Source of the DNA: Mactra quadrangularis
Lineage: Eukaryota; Mollusca; Bivalvia; Venerida; Mactridae
Length of the DNA stretch: 64,000 bases
Direction: 5' to 3'
Assembly (NCBI GenBank): GCA_025267735.1
Contig: CM046295.1
Coordinates: 11,357,167-11,421,166 of the forward strand
A program made the position numbers and the translations under genes. The notes under the pieces are model-generated. The model was given only the letters and a program-made list of their open reading frames with translations. It searched no databases and had not been told where the DNA came from. The stretch's first letter is position 1. Each line of letters starts with the position of its first letter. Shown in pieces: positions 21,001 through 36,000 of the stretch.

Positions 21001-24000
21001 AAAATGACACTGTTGTTGTATAGAGATTTTTGTTGCGCATAGAGTCGCATTATTTAAAGAATATCGGTCTATTAGGGCCAAGATTGCATAAGTTAAAATG
21101 CAATAAGTTTATTGGGAGTTTGTATGCAGATAAGTTGACATCTGCCTTGTATTTTAGATATATATTAAGTGTCTAGGAAAAATATGTGAATTTTTCCATA
21201 GTATATTTACCAGAATTAGTCGTGAATTGATGAGCTATTGGATAATTAAGCTGTTGAAAATTTTGTATGTTTTTACATAAAATGCATTTGTTTGGGACCA
21301 AATGTATTTTATGAGGAGACATAAAGAATTTGTGTGTTAAATGAATTTACTTGTAAATTAAAACAAGTTTAAGACTCGGGTAAAATGGAAAACCGAGCAT
21401 TTAAGATATCGTAAATAGATATTGGTGTTAGATTAAGTAATAAGAAGTAGATTTTTGCGATATTTTATGTTGAGACAAACCTACCGGACAGAGATAGTTT
21501 ACCAAATATGCCAGTTTAATGGACAAAGATTATGAACTGCGATTAGAGGAACAAAATTACATGTATATACAAATGATAAAAACAGCTTAAATGTAAATTG
21601 GATGAATAAATGAATAGCCAAGATATGATGACATTTCTGTCAAACATTCACTAATGTAAGTTTACTAACTTATTGCTTCGGGCTATGAGCACTTGACAGG
21701 TACATGTGAGTAAGGTCATGATACTTTATTATTGAATAACATGCGTACTTATACATTCAAAGCGAATCGATAAAAATAAACCCGTAAATGATAGATGCAA
21801 GCTTAAATTAGGTTACTTGTTATGATTCGTGTAGGAAACTTAGCTAGCTATTTTTGTGTAGACCATTTTACAAGTTAGTGGATATCGTTGACTGAAAATG
21901 CTTACATTAGATGTTATACACAACATGACATGCAGTATGGTAATGCTGTTCAAGCTATTTTAGAAGATGTAACAGTAAAATATTGGTGGAAATAAATTTT
22001 CAACAAAAATGGTGAAAATGGTACAACAAAAATGGTGGAATGTACAAAAATTATGATATTTAGAAATGGTGGATATACGACAGTCCATGCTGATATCAAG
22101 ATGGGGATAAGAAAACTTTTACATTTTGTTATATTGAAAGAAACATGATACACTAGTAAAATGACCTAAGGCTATATACATGTACATTGATAATAATATT
22201 ACAAATAGAAATTTCAGGGTACAACAGCTGTCAAATGCTTGACATTATCACACACGTTTTCGGTGTATAAATACTAAATGACAAGTTGTACTTATGAGCT
22301 AAGATGTTTAATAAATGTGTTAACATTGAGTAGTAATTAAATGTACTCTAAATGGCCTGAAGCTTCAGACAGTGCATTCCAAATATTGTATTACAAATTA
22401 GTTTAATTGATATTTGATGAGATTTATGTAACATTGATATACGTGAATTATGAGTGATTGTGGATTTGAACTTAATGATTTATCTTGTATACTTTCAGTT
22501 TTTGTTGTTATGTGATGATCAATTGATGACTATAAAATGATTCTCGGATAGGGTAGAGCAAAGCGTACACAGAGCCAATAATATAGTAGAAATGTTAATT
22601 AATCCAGACGTTAATTTCAACAAGGACATAGTGAAAAAGAAATTTTGTGTTAGTGTTCGAGACTTACTTCCAATTATGACAATATATAGTTATTTAGTGT
22701 ACAAATTAACATTTAGGGGCTCAGTGAAATATCAAATAAGAAATTAGAATCAATCTAGACTCTACTACTATTCCGAAATATTGTAACTCGTAGTTTACGA
22801 GAAAGAATCAAAACTAGTCGTATTTTTGTTAGTCTTTATTGTGTAATTGTGTAAGTGTTGTATGATTAATGTTTTATTTCAGGTGACGGAGATTGTTTTA
22901 CTTGTGTATGTTTAATTTGTGTATTAAAAATAATGTTGTTATTTGTATCATTGTATTAACGAAAGGTAGCCGAACCATACTAAAGGATTTGCAGATGCCT
23001 TGTGCCAATATACTTAGAAACTCATAAATGAGTTTCTTAAATTAGTGGGAATGATGTTATGTAATCTGAAGATTACATATGATATTATGCGATGACCAAA
23101 GTACGAAGTAATTAAGTTAACTCATTATACCCTTGGGCTACCGGATATACATTTTATATATATGTTAGACTAATTAGTTGTACTTACGTACAGTTGTTGA
23201 GATGTCAACTAAATTGTATAAAATGTATCGCATCTCAGTGACCATCGCTCAGTAGAGCCAGAGAGCCTGGTGGCTTTTGGCCATAACCTTAGGTCCACGC
23301 TGGACACAGGGCTTATACCTAGGTTCCGTAGACTATGGATGTTTGTACTTATATGTTTGGCTACCTTACAATCATGACATTTGATATGTGTTTACATGTG
23401 ATGTTACCATGGACATTAAACTAGTTAACTATCTGTGTTGTACTGTTGTATCCTGGGTTGTTAATACATTGCTATACGTAAGCGGCTATGCGACACTTCT
23501 TTGTATATTAAAAACATGCTATTATCAGGTTTAAAATGGGCTTTTTCAGGCTTGGTGAAATGTGGTCAATGGCAGGCCTGTACCTTCTATTACTTAGTAT
23601 AAGTTTTAAGAGCATCTCAGTTTTTTCTTAAAAATGATGATTCTTTCAGTCGGTTAAGAAAAATGCATCCTGCTGGTTTGATTAGTAGCATGTCTCTGAT
23701 TTATGATTCAGCAGACATGTATTTGAATCTCTGTCAGGACATACATACTGTCTTTAGGACAAGTCATAAATTATTTTCTACTTCTTTTTCCATTTACTTT
23801 TGAATCAAATACAGCAGTAGTCAGCCACTAGTCATGGTTTGTGTTTAGTACAGTAAAATTCGCTGGTCCATAGAAAAAAGGTATGTTATAACCATGGTAT
23901 GTTATATCCATGTAGCATACTAAGTATGTTATATATCAGGATGAAAAACGGGCCAGAAAAAATGGTATGTTGTAACCGAGTGTATGTTATAACCGAGTAT

Positions 24001-27000
24001 GTTATATCCGAGTTTTACTGTACATTGTTTAAAGCTTGGGTTATGACTTAAGAGACACTGGTCTCTAAAAGAACAGTGATAAGGGTGACTCAATGCTAAA
24101 ATATGACTGAAACTACATGTAGGGCTGTCACGATACACCAGAAGCGAATCGTGTTATATTGCAATACACTAGCACCGTACTGCGATACATACCACAATAC
24201 ATTGTGGGTTTTTAGATTCATAGTGCCTCTGCTGTATTTAACAGAAACATTGCATTATCTTACCTGTAGCTACTAAATGAATAAAGCCAGGTGAGTATTT
24301 AAGTCTATACAATCATTAACGATTGTGATAATTTCTTGCATTAATAAGATGCTAAAGTTGAAAGAAACAATCGCTCCTCAGCTGCAGAATGTCCAAGCAA
24401 TCAAGCTCCTGGATGCCATGCTTATTTTACAACTTCCTGTCCTGAAGTATTCGATTCATCATTCAGGAACATGTTTTGCAAACCTGATCGAACGCACCCT
24501 ATCTGTTAAATTCTGGTAACATAAGCTTCAATCGAAAGAACAATGAAAATATTGATTTTTCCCTATTTTCATTTTGCAAAGGGAAGTATTTTCCATTGAT
24601 ATTGCCAAATACCGGTACATAAAATTGGTGTTGCAGTACGTATTGCCACAGCTGCGTATTGCAATATACCGGTATATGGTGACAGCCCTAACTGAAAAAG
24701 TTGAGAAATGTTGCGTAATGCACCATTCATTTACATTTCAGAAAAGACCTAATAGAAAGAAGTCCAAACAGAGTGAAACAACCTCACAAGAGAGTTCTTT
24801 GTTGAATGATCCCTTATTTGGTGATGAAATAAAAGTAGTTGGTAAAGGACGACAACAATCAAGTAAAAAAAGAAAAACAACTACTCAAGTTTCAAAAAGT
24901 AAATTTGTATTGTATAATAATTAGCTTTCCTATCAAGATAATTAATACAATGTAAGAATGAAGGATTTTGAACACAGAGTACAGGGTTTCAATTTTCAGC
25001 TTTGTTCAGTTATACTCTTATAAAGGATTTTTAGCTGGATTTTTCAAAGAAAAAATTTCATACAATGATTACATACCATGTCATGAACAGAATAAGAAAG
25101 TTACTGCAACTCTCCCTGTCTTAATTTTGGATTATTTCGCTTTGTTATTTTTGCATTTAATTATTCAATATGTTGGATATCTCTGCCATTAAAGGTTAGA
25201 TCTTGATGAAAGTTCATTCAATGATAACATACCATGTAATGAACAGAATTAGAATGTGACTTCAACTCTACCTGGCTTTATTATAGATTATTTCCCTTTG
25301 TTATTTTTGCATTAAAGTTTTTAACATGTTGGATATCTCTGTCATGTATGGTCAGATCAATATTTTGAATTTAGGACCAAAATGATAGATGCAGGTGTAT
25401 CAGCTGTTTCTATGAACTTCAAGTTACATTTTCTTTCACAGCTTGTGAATATCAAAATGGAAATTCTCCAGTCAACACTGATGCTAACAACAATGAAAGT
25501 ACCCCAGTATGTAAGGAGATTTCGGAAGTTAATTGTGTTGATCACTTTGATGACAGTAAGGAGACATTTAGAGAAGCAAGCGGTAAGGATTTTGTATGAT
25601 TTGGTGAAATTTAGAGATAGTCCTGCAGTAAAATGCCATATTTTAGGTGAACCGTGCACTTGAGTCCCCACAAAGTTTTTTTGCAGTTTCTATATCTTTG
25701 AAAGGTGCTGAATACGAATCCGAGTGATGACACCCTGTCATCCTTGCGCAATTTGCATCATAATGCAAATTAAGTCCGCCATTATAGAAATTCCGTTTTT
25801 CGCTAATAACTCAATAACTAACTTAGATACAAATTTAAAATATGTATCCATACCCATGTTTCCAGGGTCTATCTATCACATGGTACTAATTTCAGCTTGA
25901 TAAGATCATTTGAATATGCAAATTTATGCAAATTAGGTATTTTACGAAATTCAATATTCGGTTTTGCTGTACAAATCAACGTCTGTAGTTTTTACATTGA
26001 TATTTTGAGTAAAATATGTTTATGTTATGCAACTTTTGTATAAATTAAATACAAATATATCAAATAATTACATTAAATCAGTTAATGATACTATTATATA
26101 ATAAAGATATGCAAAATATTCAAATTACGTTAAAACATGTAGGATTTTGCCTCAAACATTACATGATGTCATGTATATTTATGCCGCTGTCTAGCATTCT
26201 TTGGAGGTGTGGATATTTTTGATTCAGTTTTTTGGACAGAGCTGACTAAGAAATTTAGTTAGGACATCCTGTCACCTATGAGCAATTAGTATAATATGCA
26301 AATTTAGACCGCCATTACCGAAATTCCGTTTTTTGCAAATAACACAATTACCAATCATGATAAAAATTTCACATATGTGTCTGCATCCATGTTTGTAGGG
26401 TCTAGCTATCATATGATACGACCTTAAGCATTATCAGAGATGATTTGCAAATGCAGATGTATGCAAATTAGGTCTGTAAGTATAGGAAAGTGTTGTTTTT
26501 TTCACTATATAAAATAAAGATCATATACCAAATTTCGAGTTGTTATGAACAGATTAACGATAATTTACAAATAATTAAAGTCAAAGCATTTAGTTAGTAT
26601 ATTTAGAGTGACGACACACTTGAAAAAAATTAATAATATCTCAATAATTTAACCATATATGACAAACATAAACAGGATGTATTTACCTATATATATGCTT
26701 TCATGGCATTAGTTTGTTTCGTTTTATGTCGGAGAACATATACTAATATTATAATGACCAGATGATTTGGATATGTATACTAATGCAAATTAAGCGCGCA
26801 AAGTAAAATGATATCCCTTGTCTCTATCTAAGTTAAAGTCAGTGTACAGAACTAATGTATTCTACATAAACTAAGAACATGCATTGCTTATTATATATAA
26901 ATTTTAGATAATTAAGATACGTGTTCCTTACAGTCATTAGATTGTAAAGAATATCGTTTTTGTGTCCGTAATTTCTCCAATGACTTATTGCCCCTACTAA

Positions 27001-30000
27001 GAATATGTTCTGTAATCAATTATTTGATATAATGAGGAAGATAAGTAAGGATGCATTCAAATGATTGTAAGAACATACTATGCAAAACAACTTTTAGTCA
27101 AATTAAAGTCGAAAATTTAGCCATACAAAGACAAATTAAGTGTGTGTAGCCATGACCATGTACAGGCACAGTACAACACACTCCGAGTTTGGCTATCTCA
27201 ATTCAATTCTTGCAGATCATGACCTTCCGTGATTGTCTAAAATACCCGGTAAGTCTGATTATCATGGCGTTACAGAATTGAGATTCCTGCTCAACTTGCA
27301 ATAACCAATTATGCTATAAACATTCATACAAAATCTAGTTACAAACATGCATGCAAGGTCTCGTTGTCATACTTATGATTCTGAAAAGTCGAAAAGCAAC
27401 AAATATAATTGAACATGCTAGCAATAGATTTATGTATATGGCACTCCTTAATGCTGGCATTGTTATTATATATTTATATACATGCCTAGAACGTTCTATA
27501 TAATCTTGAGTAAATTAATAAGTGGAAACTATGAGCAAATGAATAAAGTTGATACATGTAGTTTCATGAATTTCTTTCCACAGTAAACAATGTTGAGAGG
27601 TCAAATCTGCACGAAAATAAGTAAGACTTTCCAGCTACTACTATTGCAATGAAATACATGTATATCAATCAAATAGATGCTTAAATTATGTCAATGACAG
27701 GATGTTTTTTTATGATAAGGAAACGCTATTGAATCCAGTAGCTTTAATTTTACAATCAATTTTACGATGTACTATTCAAATCAATATATTGTTCTTCCTT
27801 CTTTTTGGTTCTGGCGTAAAGGCACACCACTTCAAAATGTTATAATGAACTAAAAGCACCCATGAGCGTAGGCCACACGGTAATAGTAACACATTATAAA
27901 CATTCATTTTATATTAATACATTGATTAGGTGTGATATATGAATGGTCTATTAATGTGGACAATCTGGACATTGAAATCCAACCGAACATAAATTGGGTC
28001 GCAATTGACAGATTAGTTGATTCAATTATATTTCCTGGAAAATTTCCTTTTTGAAGTACTAAATTTGAACAAAATTAATTCACTTGGAAAACAGTTCATT
28101 TGAAGAACCTAATTTGCATACATTTGCATATGCAAATCATCTGATCATGCTGAATGTGGTATCATATGATAGCTAAGCCCTATAAACATAGGTGCAGACA
28201 CATATTTTAAAATCTTATCATGATTGGTTATCGAGTTATTAGCGAAAAACGGAATTTCGATTATGGCGGACCATATTTGCATATTATGCTAATTTTTCAA
28301 GGATGACTGGATGTCATCATTAAATTTCTTAGTCAGCTCTGTTCAAAGGTATAGAAGCTGAATCAAAATTATCAAGGCATCAACAGAATACTTGACAATG
28401 GCATAAATATTCATGACACCATGTAATGTTTGAGGCAAAATCCTACACTTTTTAATGTAATTTGTATATTTTGCATATCTTTAGAGCATCATTAACTGAT
28501 TTAATGTAATTATTTGATATATTTGTATTTAATAAATATACAAAATTAGCATAACATAACCAAATTTTACACAAAATATCAATGTAAAAACTACAGACGT
28601 TGATTTGTATAGCAAAACCGAATATTGTGTTTCGTAAAATACCTAATTTGCATAAATTTGCATATTCAAATGATCTGATCAAGCTGATATTAGTACCATG
28701 TGATAGATAGACCCTGAAAACATGGGTATGGATATATATTTTAATTTTGTACCTAAGTTAGTTATTGAGTTATTAGCGAAAAACGGAATTTCTATAATGG
28801 CGGACTTAATTTGCATATTATGCAAATTGCTCAAGGATGACAGGGTGTCATCACTTGGATTCGTATTCAGCACCTTTCAAAGATATAGAAACTGCAAAAA
28901 AACTTTGTGGGGACTCAAGTGCACGGTTCACCTCATATACTGCAGGACTAAGAATGATTGTCTTGTGTAACATAATTCAAAACTATGGAATTGTAGCATA
29001 ATATGTTTTATGTATTATCATAAAATATTTGATATAGACTGTTTTATGTATTTGCCATCATTCAAGACATGTTTCATCTGTGCTGCTATAGTAATAGTCG
29101 ATAATCTTGGTGTTAGGGACTGGTGTTTCAGGTATTTTACTTCCCTTGTCAAACAATCAGTTAATGCCTTTAGTAAATACTATTCTATAATTTAAATCTA
29201 ATTTTGTTTTCTTGGGAGTTATACCATGCTCTCCAAAATCCTTGGACAAATTCTGTTTTATTGTTTGTTTTTGTTGGGTTTAACACTGTGGAAACACATT
29301 GTACAGTTCATATAATGGTGGTCAGTCATTTACTCACTCTTCCTAGAAAGAATAAATCTCTGGATTTAGCTGTTAACCAACTTCTAAGCGTCAGTGACTG
29401 ACAACTGCCCTACATAATTAAGAATCATTGGTAGGAGGGAAAATGGCCGTAGAAATACTTTTATAACCAAGCTACACGAAAGTATGCCCTGCTCGGGAAT
29501 AAAACCCGGGCCCCTTTGATCAGGAGACTTGTGTGTTACTAACTAAGCTAGCCAGACTGCTTAAAGAAAGTCATCTGAACATATTCCAAAATTATCAATA
29601 ATAAGTTTATCAGCAATGAATCAAGTTTATCAGCAATGAATCAAACTGTGTTTCATGAATAAGCTTTAGATATACTCCCTGCCGGACAGTTCAATAAACC
29701 AGACCGTCAGACACTTTGAAAATAGCTGTTTTTCAAACAAGTTTTTGTGATTTAATTAATATATTTTTGTAAAATATATTGTTACTTTATCTATTTGCTG
29801 AATAATTTTAAGTGAGTTGTATTTATTTAAGAAGAAATTTTATTCCAATTCCCGCCGACTCAAACATACAGTGTGTATGTCGCTTGTCTGTATTTTACGG
29901 ATGATTTCTTCTCGAGATTAAGACCCAATTTTGAAGCCAAAAAACATGTGTATTAATTTTTTTTATATAAATGTACTGAACGGAGACCGAATTATATTAT

Positions 30001-33000
30001 GTCAAATTTTTAATTCAATACATGTTAAAACAAAAAAGTAATCGCTGAAAATGTCAAAAAAACGTCCGGTAATAGGAATGTGAGGAGTAGAAAAGTTACA
30101 TGTAGCATGAATGATCAGTTGTTTTCAAATGAATATTTCATTTGTTCAAGTTCTTTTTGGTGGGAATTTTATTATTAATAATTCACCTGTATCTATTTAT
30201 TTAAGCTGATGTAAGAAGACACATTCCAGAAAGTTTAGTGCAATATCCATTTGTGAAAAAGTCTTATACGGCTAACCAAGACAAAGGTAGATAAATCATT
30301 TTCTTTTTTCATACTTTATTACCTGCAATAAGTAGTCAGTGATGAGAATTGACTTTTGACTGCTTACAGGAGGTGACCTAAGTGGTCACCATATAGTGTA
30401 AAAATTCATCAGTTAGTGTTTTCTGAAGTTCAACAAATCTGCTTTTGTAAAACATGGATTTATCGACAGAACAACTGAAATCACACAGTGAAGGTTAATT
30501 GGTGGTTTTAAAGAAAATCAGTGGCTTTTGAACACATGCTGCAGGCAGTTGCTTATTACAGGCAGTCTTTCAAATTAGTGGGTGTCCAGTTGCCCGGGAC
30601 AACCAATTTCTAGTTAGTGCAACCAAAAATTTCTTTTGGGTAACCAAATTTCTACAAACAAGATATACACTGAACAAAAGTTCTAACCGATCACTTTTCA
30701 AACTTTGATTATCTTATAACGGGCGAATGGATCCTTATTAAATTTTGCAGAGGTGATTTTTGTGACATTTTCTACCGATTTGTTGAAATAAAAATATTTT
30801 GATACGGGCACAGGGTGCGGTTTACACATGTTGCCCTTTAATTTTATATAAAATGTAAACAGCTGTGGCTGAAGAAATGTTAATGTAATGACAGACTTGG
30901 TGTAGGGATTCACTTTTTCGTTTAGTTTAGATGATTATTTTGAAATGTATTTCTCTTCGTTGAAATCAAATTCCATCTCTTTCAGTCAAAGATTACAACT
31001 TCTTAGATGAATTTGGAAAGATATACCTGGTAAAAAATGATTCGGACAGCTGTGTCATAGAAACACTGGATTCCAACTCTATCACTAGCCCCATTGAGAG
31101 TACCACTAAATCTAGCCACACTAGTAAAGTAGCTACTGTTTCACCTTGTGCTACTGATATGTGTACACCAGCTTCTGGCCACATCACAACTGACATGATG
31201 ACATGTAAATATTTGTTTTTGTTATGTTTATCTTGTGCTAGCAAGTGCAAGGCTCAATTAGTCCTCATCTGATTGCCTGTGACAACCTAAATTGCTTTTA
31301 CAGTTTTGGGCAACAACCTTTCAGCACAAGTTGTTCAATTGGGCAACCTGAATAATGTTAATAACACTCTAATTTTTAGGGGTGACTATTGGGCCAAAAA
31401 AATACTATAACGATATTATTGCAATAGCAGTAACCATACATCCTGATGAATTTATAACCAAAAGGCTTTTAAAAGCATAATCTGTCAACTGTTTATTTTG
31501 ACATCTTTCATATTATTATTGCAAGTATTGTTTCAGTCTATTAGAAGTGCTTATAGTTAAAATGTACAGGTTCCAACTTCATTACAAGATAAAAAAACTT
31601 ATGTTTCCAAGAAAACTATCACAGAAAAATCAGAAAAACTATCAGATATTTATTGACTTGAAAAAAGTTCTATCGTGCTATTGCAAGGTAAACTATCACA
31701 ATGCAGTGATAAGTCAACTTATCGTTACACCACTACTAATTTTTTAAGTACCATTGGTATTGAAAGTTGGTCATCTTGCTGGGCAACCTTCTTATAACGT
31801 TAATGTTGAACTCTGAAGTGTTTCCCCATACATGTTGTTTGCTCTTTTTATCAACTGTCAAAAGATGAATAAGTTCACCGAGATAAAATGTTTATTGTCT
31901 TACATCATGAGATTTTGCATGCATGTTTTAAGGTCGGGTAGAACAGACAAATAGCATAGGGTTTTAATGGCTCTGCTCGTTAAGTCATGATTTCCTTTTT
32001 ATTTATAAAAGAGAAAGTAATTCTTTCACTGTGAAATTATTCAAACTTTGACAGTTGAGAAAATCTGGACCATACATTTAGAAAGCAATTGATGCTTCGT
32101 ATTTCAATCCAAATGTCAAAATATTAAAATGAATGAGAAGTTTAATACAAAGACATTGATCAAGTTTTTTAAGTATTTTAAAGTATGAACTATTTTAGGT
32201 TGTATTCACAATACATCTGAAGTGAAGCCTTTAATGTTTATTATCACTATTGGATTGCATAGATGGTACTTTTTTTTTAATTGGGTTTAACGCCGTGTCA
32301 ACACAATTTAAGTCATTTTACAGCTTCAAGCGCACCTAACCTAGCTTTCCTGGACCCATGTCTATAACCAGTACTCACCTACCCCTCCACAAGGCCGGAA
32401 ACTTATCCATATATCTTATTAATGGAGGAAAATTGACATTATTGTTAAATTTTCATGGAAGGATATAACCTCCCCGGGTAGGATTCGAACCCATACCCCC
32501 TTCTGGACACGAGATTCCAAACCCCGGCGTGCTACCAACTGCCCCACCGACCCAGGTAGGATGGTACATACACTGCATCAAAGATATGATTTTAACAAGA
32601 TTGCATAATTTATTTCTTTAACAAAATTGTTCTGTTGCTATGACAACAATGTATGTTCTATCTGAAATAAATACATTTATATATTGTATGATGTTTATGT
32701 GTTACAGCTCAGGTACCATTAGCACCGAGGAAGTACATCAGCCCAACATGAAGAACAAGTTTATCTCCCATGAATGTTGACATGTTTCCTTCTGAACTAT
32801 GTTCTGTCAGAGGTGAGTTGTAGATCTGTATTTAAGGATATTTGAACTTCTATAAACAGGGTCTGACACTTAATATTTTTACTAGGGATCCTAAAGGAAT
32901 CCCTAGTCACTTATCCTCCTTAGCATTAGGGATTCCTCCAATAAAAGAAAAAATTGGGGTACAGGTTTGTTGTCGCAAATTGTAATTTACAATTTGATGA

Positions 33001-36000
33001 AATTCAATTTCATGTAATCACATTGCAATTTTTCAGTGGTTCTAACAGAATCCCAAGCTAATATCACTGGGGTTCCTCTCAAGATTTTGGGAATTTAGTG
33101 TCGAACCATGTTTATGAATAAATTATTTCTTATAGTGACATGTTATGTATACACACATTACATAATACAAACATACATAGAAAACAACACATACCCCAGG
33201 GCTCAACATTAAAGGTCGTCTTATTGCCCCTGACAACCTATATATGGGTTCGGGCAACTTGTAACTGCTATGAAAGATATGGTTCGGACAACTTAAAAAT
33301 ATAGCCGGCTGTCCATTCCAGCAACCTAGTTTGAAAATTAGTGCCGTGCCCTGTACCCTGGCAATCTTATGAGTCATACAGGTCGTCCATGTAAACATTG
33401 CGTATATAAACATGGCCAGTTTATTTACACACCAATATTTATGGGTGAATTATTCATACAATTTTAAAGTTTGGTTAGTTAACACTTGTTTTATAACATA
33501 AAATCGTAAAAAAATACAAAGAAGATATACATTATTTGAGATAGATGTTTAATATCAAGTGGTGTGTCTAAATCAGTTAAATGCTGTTCATGCTTCAGCT
33601 TAATCACCTAAATCGTGGGCAAGTCCATTGTTAAAAGTACAATAACACGCATGACCTAGAATACGACATGTATCTGGTTACTTAAAACATATATAAATAT
33701 TTTTATTATGAACATAAAAACTTAAATAATGTTTGTTGGTGTAATCGGTCTCGTTTTTTTTCGTACTAAAGAATAGTCAAGCAGTCTGTAAAATCAAGGT
33801 TTGATGAACTGTTTTCTGAATTAGCCAATTTTTTGCTGCCTACTTTTATTTTTTTTATTTTTGTTGTCCTTGAACATGAGAAAGATTTGATTGTCCCAAT
33901 TGAATACAAGAGCTAATTTTGCAGGCAGCATAAGTTGAGACTGTGTTTTTACTTTTCCATAGACAATATTTAATTTTTTATACTAAAAATACGCAATGTA
34001 AAAAAATAAATGTTTGAACAACACTCTCACATAGTGCTTAATTTGTTAAAGATTGCTTAGCAGCTGACAGGTTACTTTATGTGACTATGTAGTAAAGACA
34101 GGGCTGCATTTTATCAAAAATCTTATGACAGTATAAAAGAACAATACATTGTATAGAAAGATTCACTAATCTAATCAACAGTTAGACCATTCATAATACT
34201 GGCCAGGGCTTTTTTCCTTATATAACAGGGGCTGTTTACAAGGCCTTCCCCTCTTGAATGTTATTTAAAATCATGCAGTTTTCCCCAATTTGGAGTTTAA
34301 ATTGGATTTTTTGTTCCCCTATCTATGAATTTGCAATAAAATTCCCCCAAATGTTATATATAAGTAAAAAAGGCCCTAGACTTCTTCCCCAAATACTGAA
34401 AAAAAGCCTTGCTGGCCCCTGGTCTCTTAATTAAGCTTCTTTATCTTTATTTCACAAATTATTTTTCTATCGTCATCACAAAATTTTTGTTACTATAGTT
34501 ACAGAATCAATGATGAAAAAGAAACAAGACGAGAAAACACCTCATAGAAAAACTGATGAATACAAAGTACCTGGGTAATATATATATTTATTAAATGATA
34601 CATTACTAAGACTCAATTTTCTTGCTAACAGTAATTTCTACCTACTTAGTATTGTGTGAAGTGTTTAACATGTATAAAAATTTTGCCTTCCTGGTCAAAG
34701 GGTTATGGGTGCCTAATTCAAATATTTTACCTTTCATATAAAGGGGGTCCTAGGTTGGAGCCCTGTTACACACTACCACACATAGTGTGAAAAAACTAAG
34801 TTAATTTTGCAGCACATGATTTTGAGCTATTACGTGTTTTAGTTAGTGTTGGTGGTAAGCCCTATAATTTGAGTTCAAGATAACCAGTGTGTAAACCAGA
34901 AGAAACCAAAGGGAATTAACTTGAAGTTGAGCTAATTAAAATAAACTACTCCATACTTATTTAACTCCCTTTGCATGAATCTATCCTGTTTGAAAATCTT
35001 AAATCTGAAATTTTATGTCATGCAATTAATGTATTAAAAACATATTTTAATTATCCACTAACATTTAAATATGACCAAACTATATAAGAGATAAAAAATG
35101 GCTAACAACCTGTCTGTTTACAATGGTAATAATCATGAGTGTATCACTTTCATGTCTGTTGTATTTTTATTTATTTATTTATTTTATTTATTGGAGTTAA
35201 TGCCGTGTCAACACAAATTAGCTCATTTTACGGCGTCCAGCGCACCTTACCTAGCTTTCCTGGATCATTGTCAATAACCAGTACTCACCTACCCTTCCAC
35301 AAGGCCGGAAACTTCTCCATATTATCTAATCAATGGAAGAAAATCAACATTATTGTCAAATTTTCATGGAAGGGTATAACCTCCCCGGGTGGGATTTGAA
35401 CCCGCACCCCCTCAGGCACGAGTATCCAAATCCCGGTGCGCTACCAACTGCGCTATCGACCCGGGTTCTGTTGTATTTGTACTTATTTGTGTGTATTTTG
35501 TTACTCATACACATGTTTTTGTTTATTGTTAGCTGTTCATGAAACAATCAGAGGTCCAATTGTCTGGGACAACTACCTTTAGTTTGTACAATGTAAGATT
35601 GTTGGGGCAACTAAAATAATTGACTGTATTACAAAGATCATATAGTGTCGACTACTAAAATTACCTGTTCTGACCACCACTTTCATGTGTTAATTTCCCA
35701 TAGCCCGCCATAGCATCAAGGTTAAGACCATTTTTATCCGGATTTTTCAACGAAAAATTTCTGCTAATAGTTTGCCGAAACACGGGCCGGCAGTCAGTTG
35801 GGCATCCTGTGTTGTTAACAATAGCGTTACAATTTTTCTTTACCATATATATTTCTGCCATTTATTGTCAGATCTTTATGAAACTTCATACAATGATCAC
35901 ATACCATGTGATAAACATAATTAGAAAGTAACCACAGCTCTACCTGCCTTTATATGGATTTATTTCCCTTTGTAATTTTTGCGTTAAAGTTTAAAATTCC

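Larger units (their letters stand above)
19888..23495 (+). mobile_element. Young non-coding LTR retrotransposon in intron 2
   Basis: Two 441-bp direct repeats (19,888-20,328 and 23,055-23,495) begin TG and end CA and differ at only two positions I could find. A 4-bp direct repeat CTTC flanks the element (19,884-19,887 and 23,496-23,499). The 2.7-kb interior has no gag or pol frame, so it is a LARD-like non-autonomous element mobilised in trans. Orientation is assumed from a possible primer site after the left LTR and a purine run before the right LTR. Confidence 0.9.
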
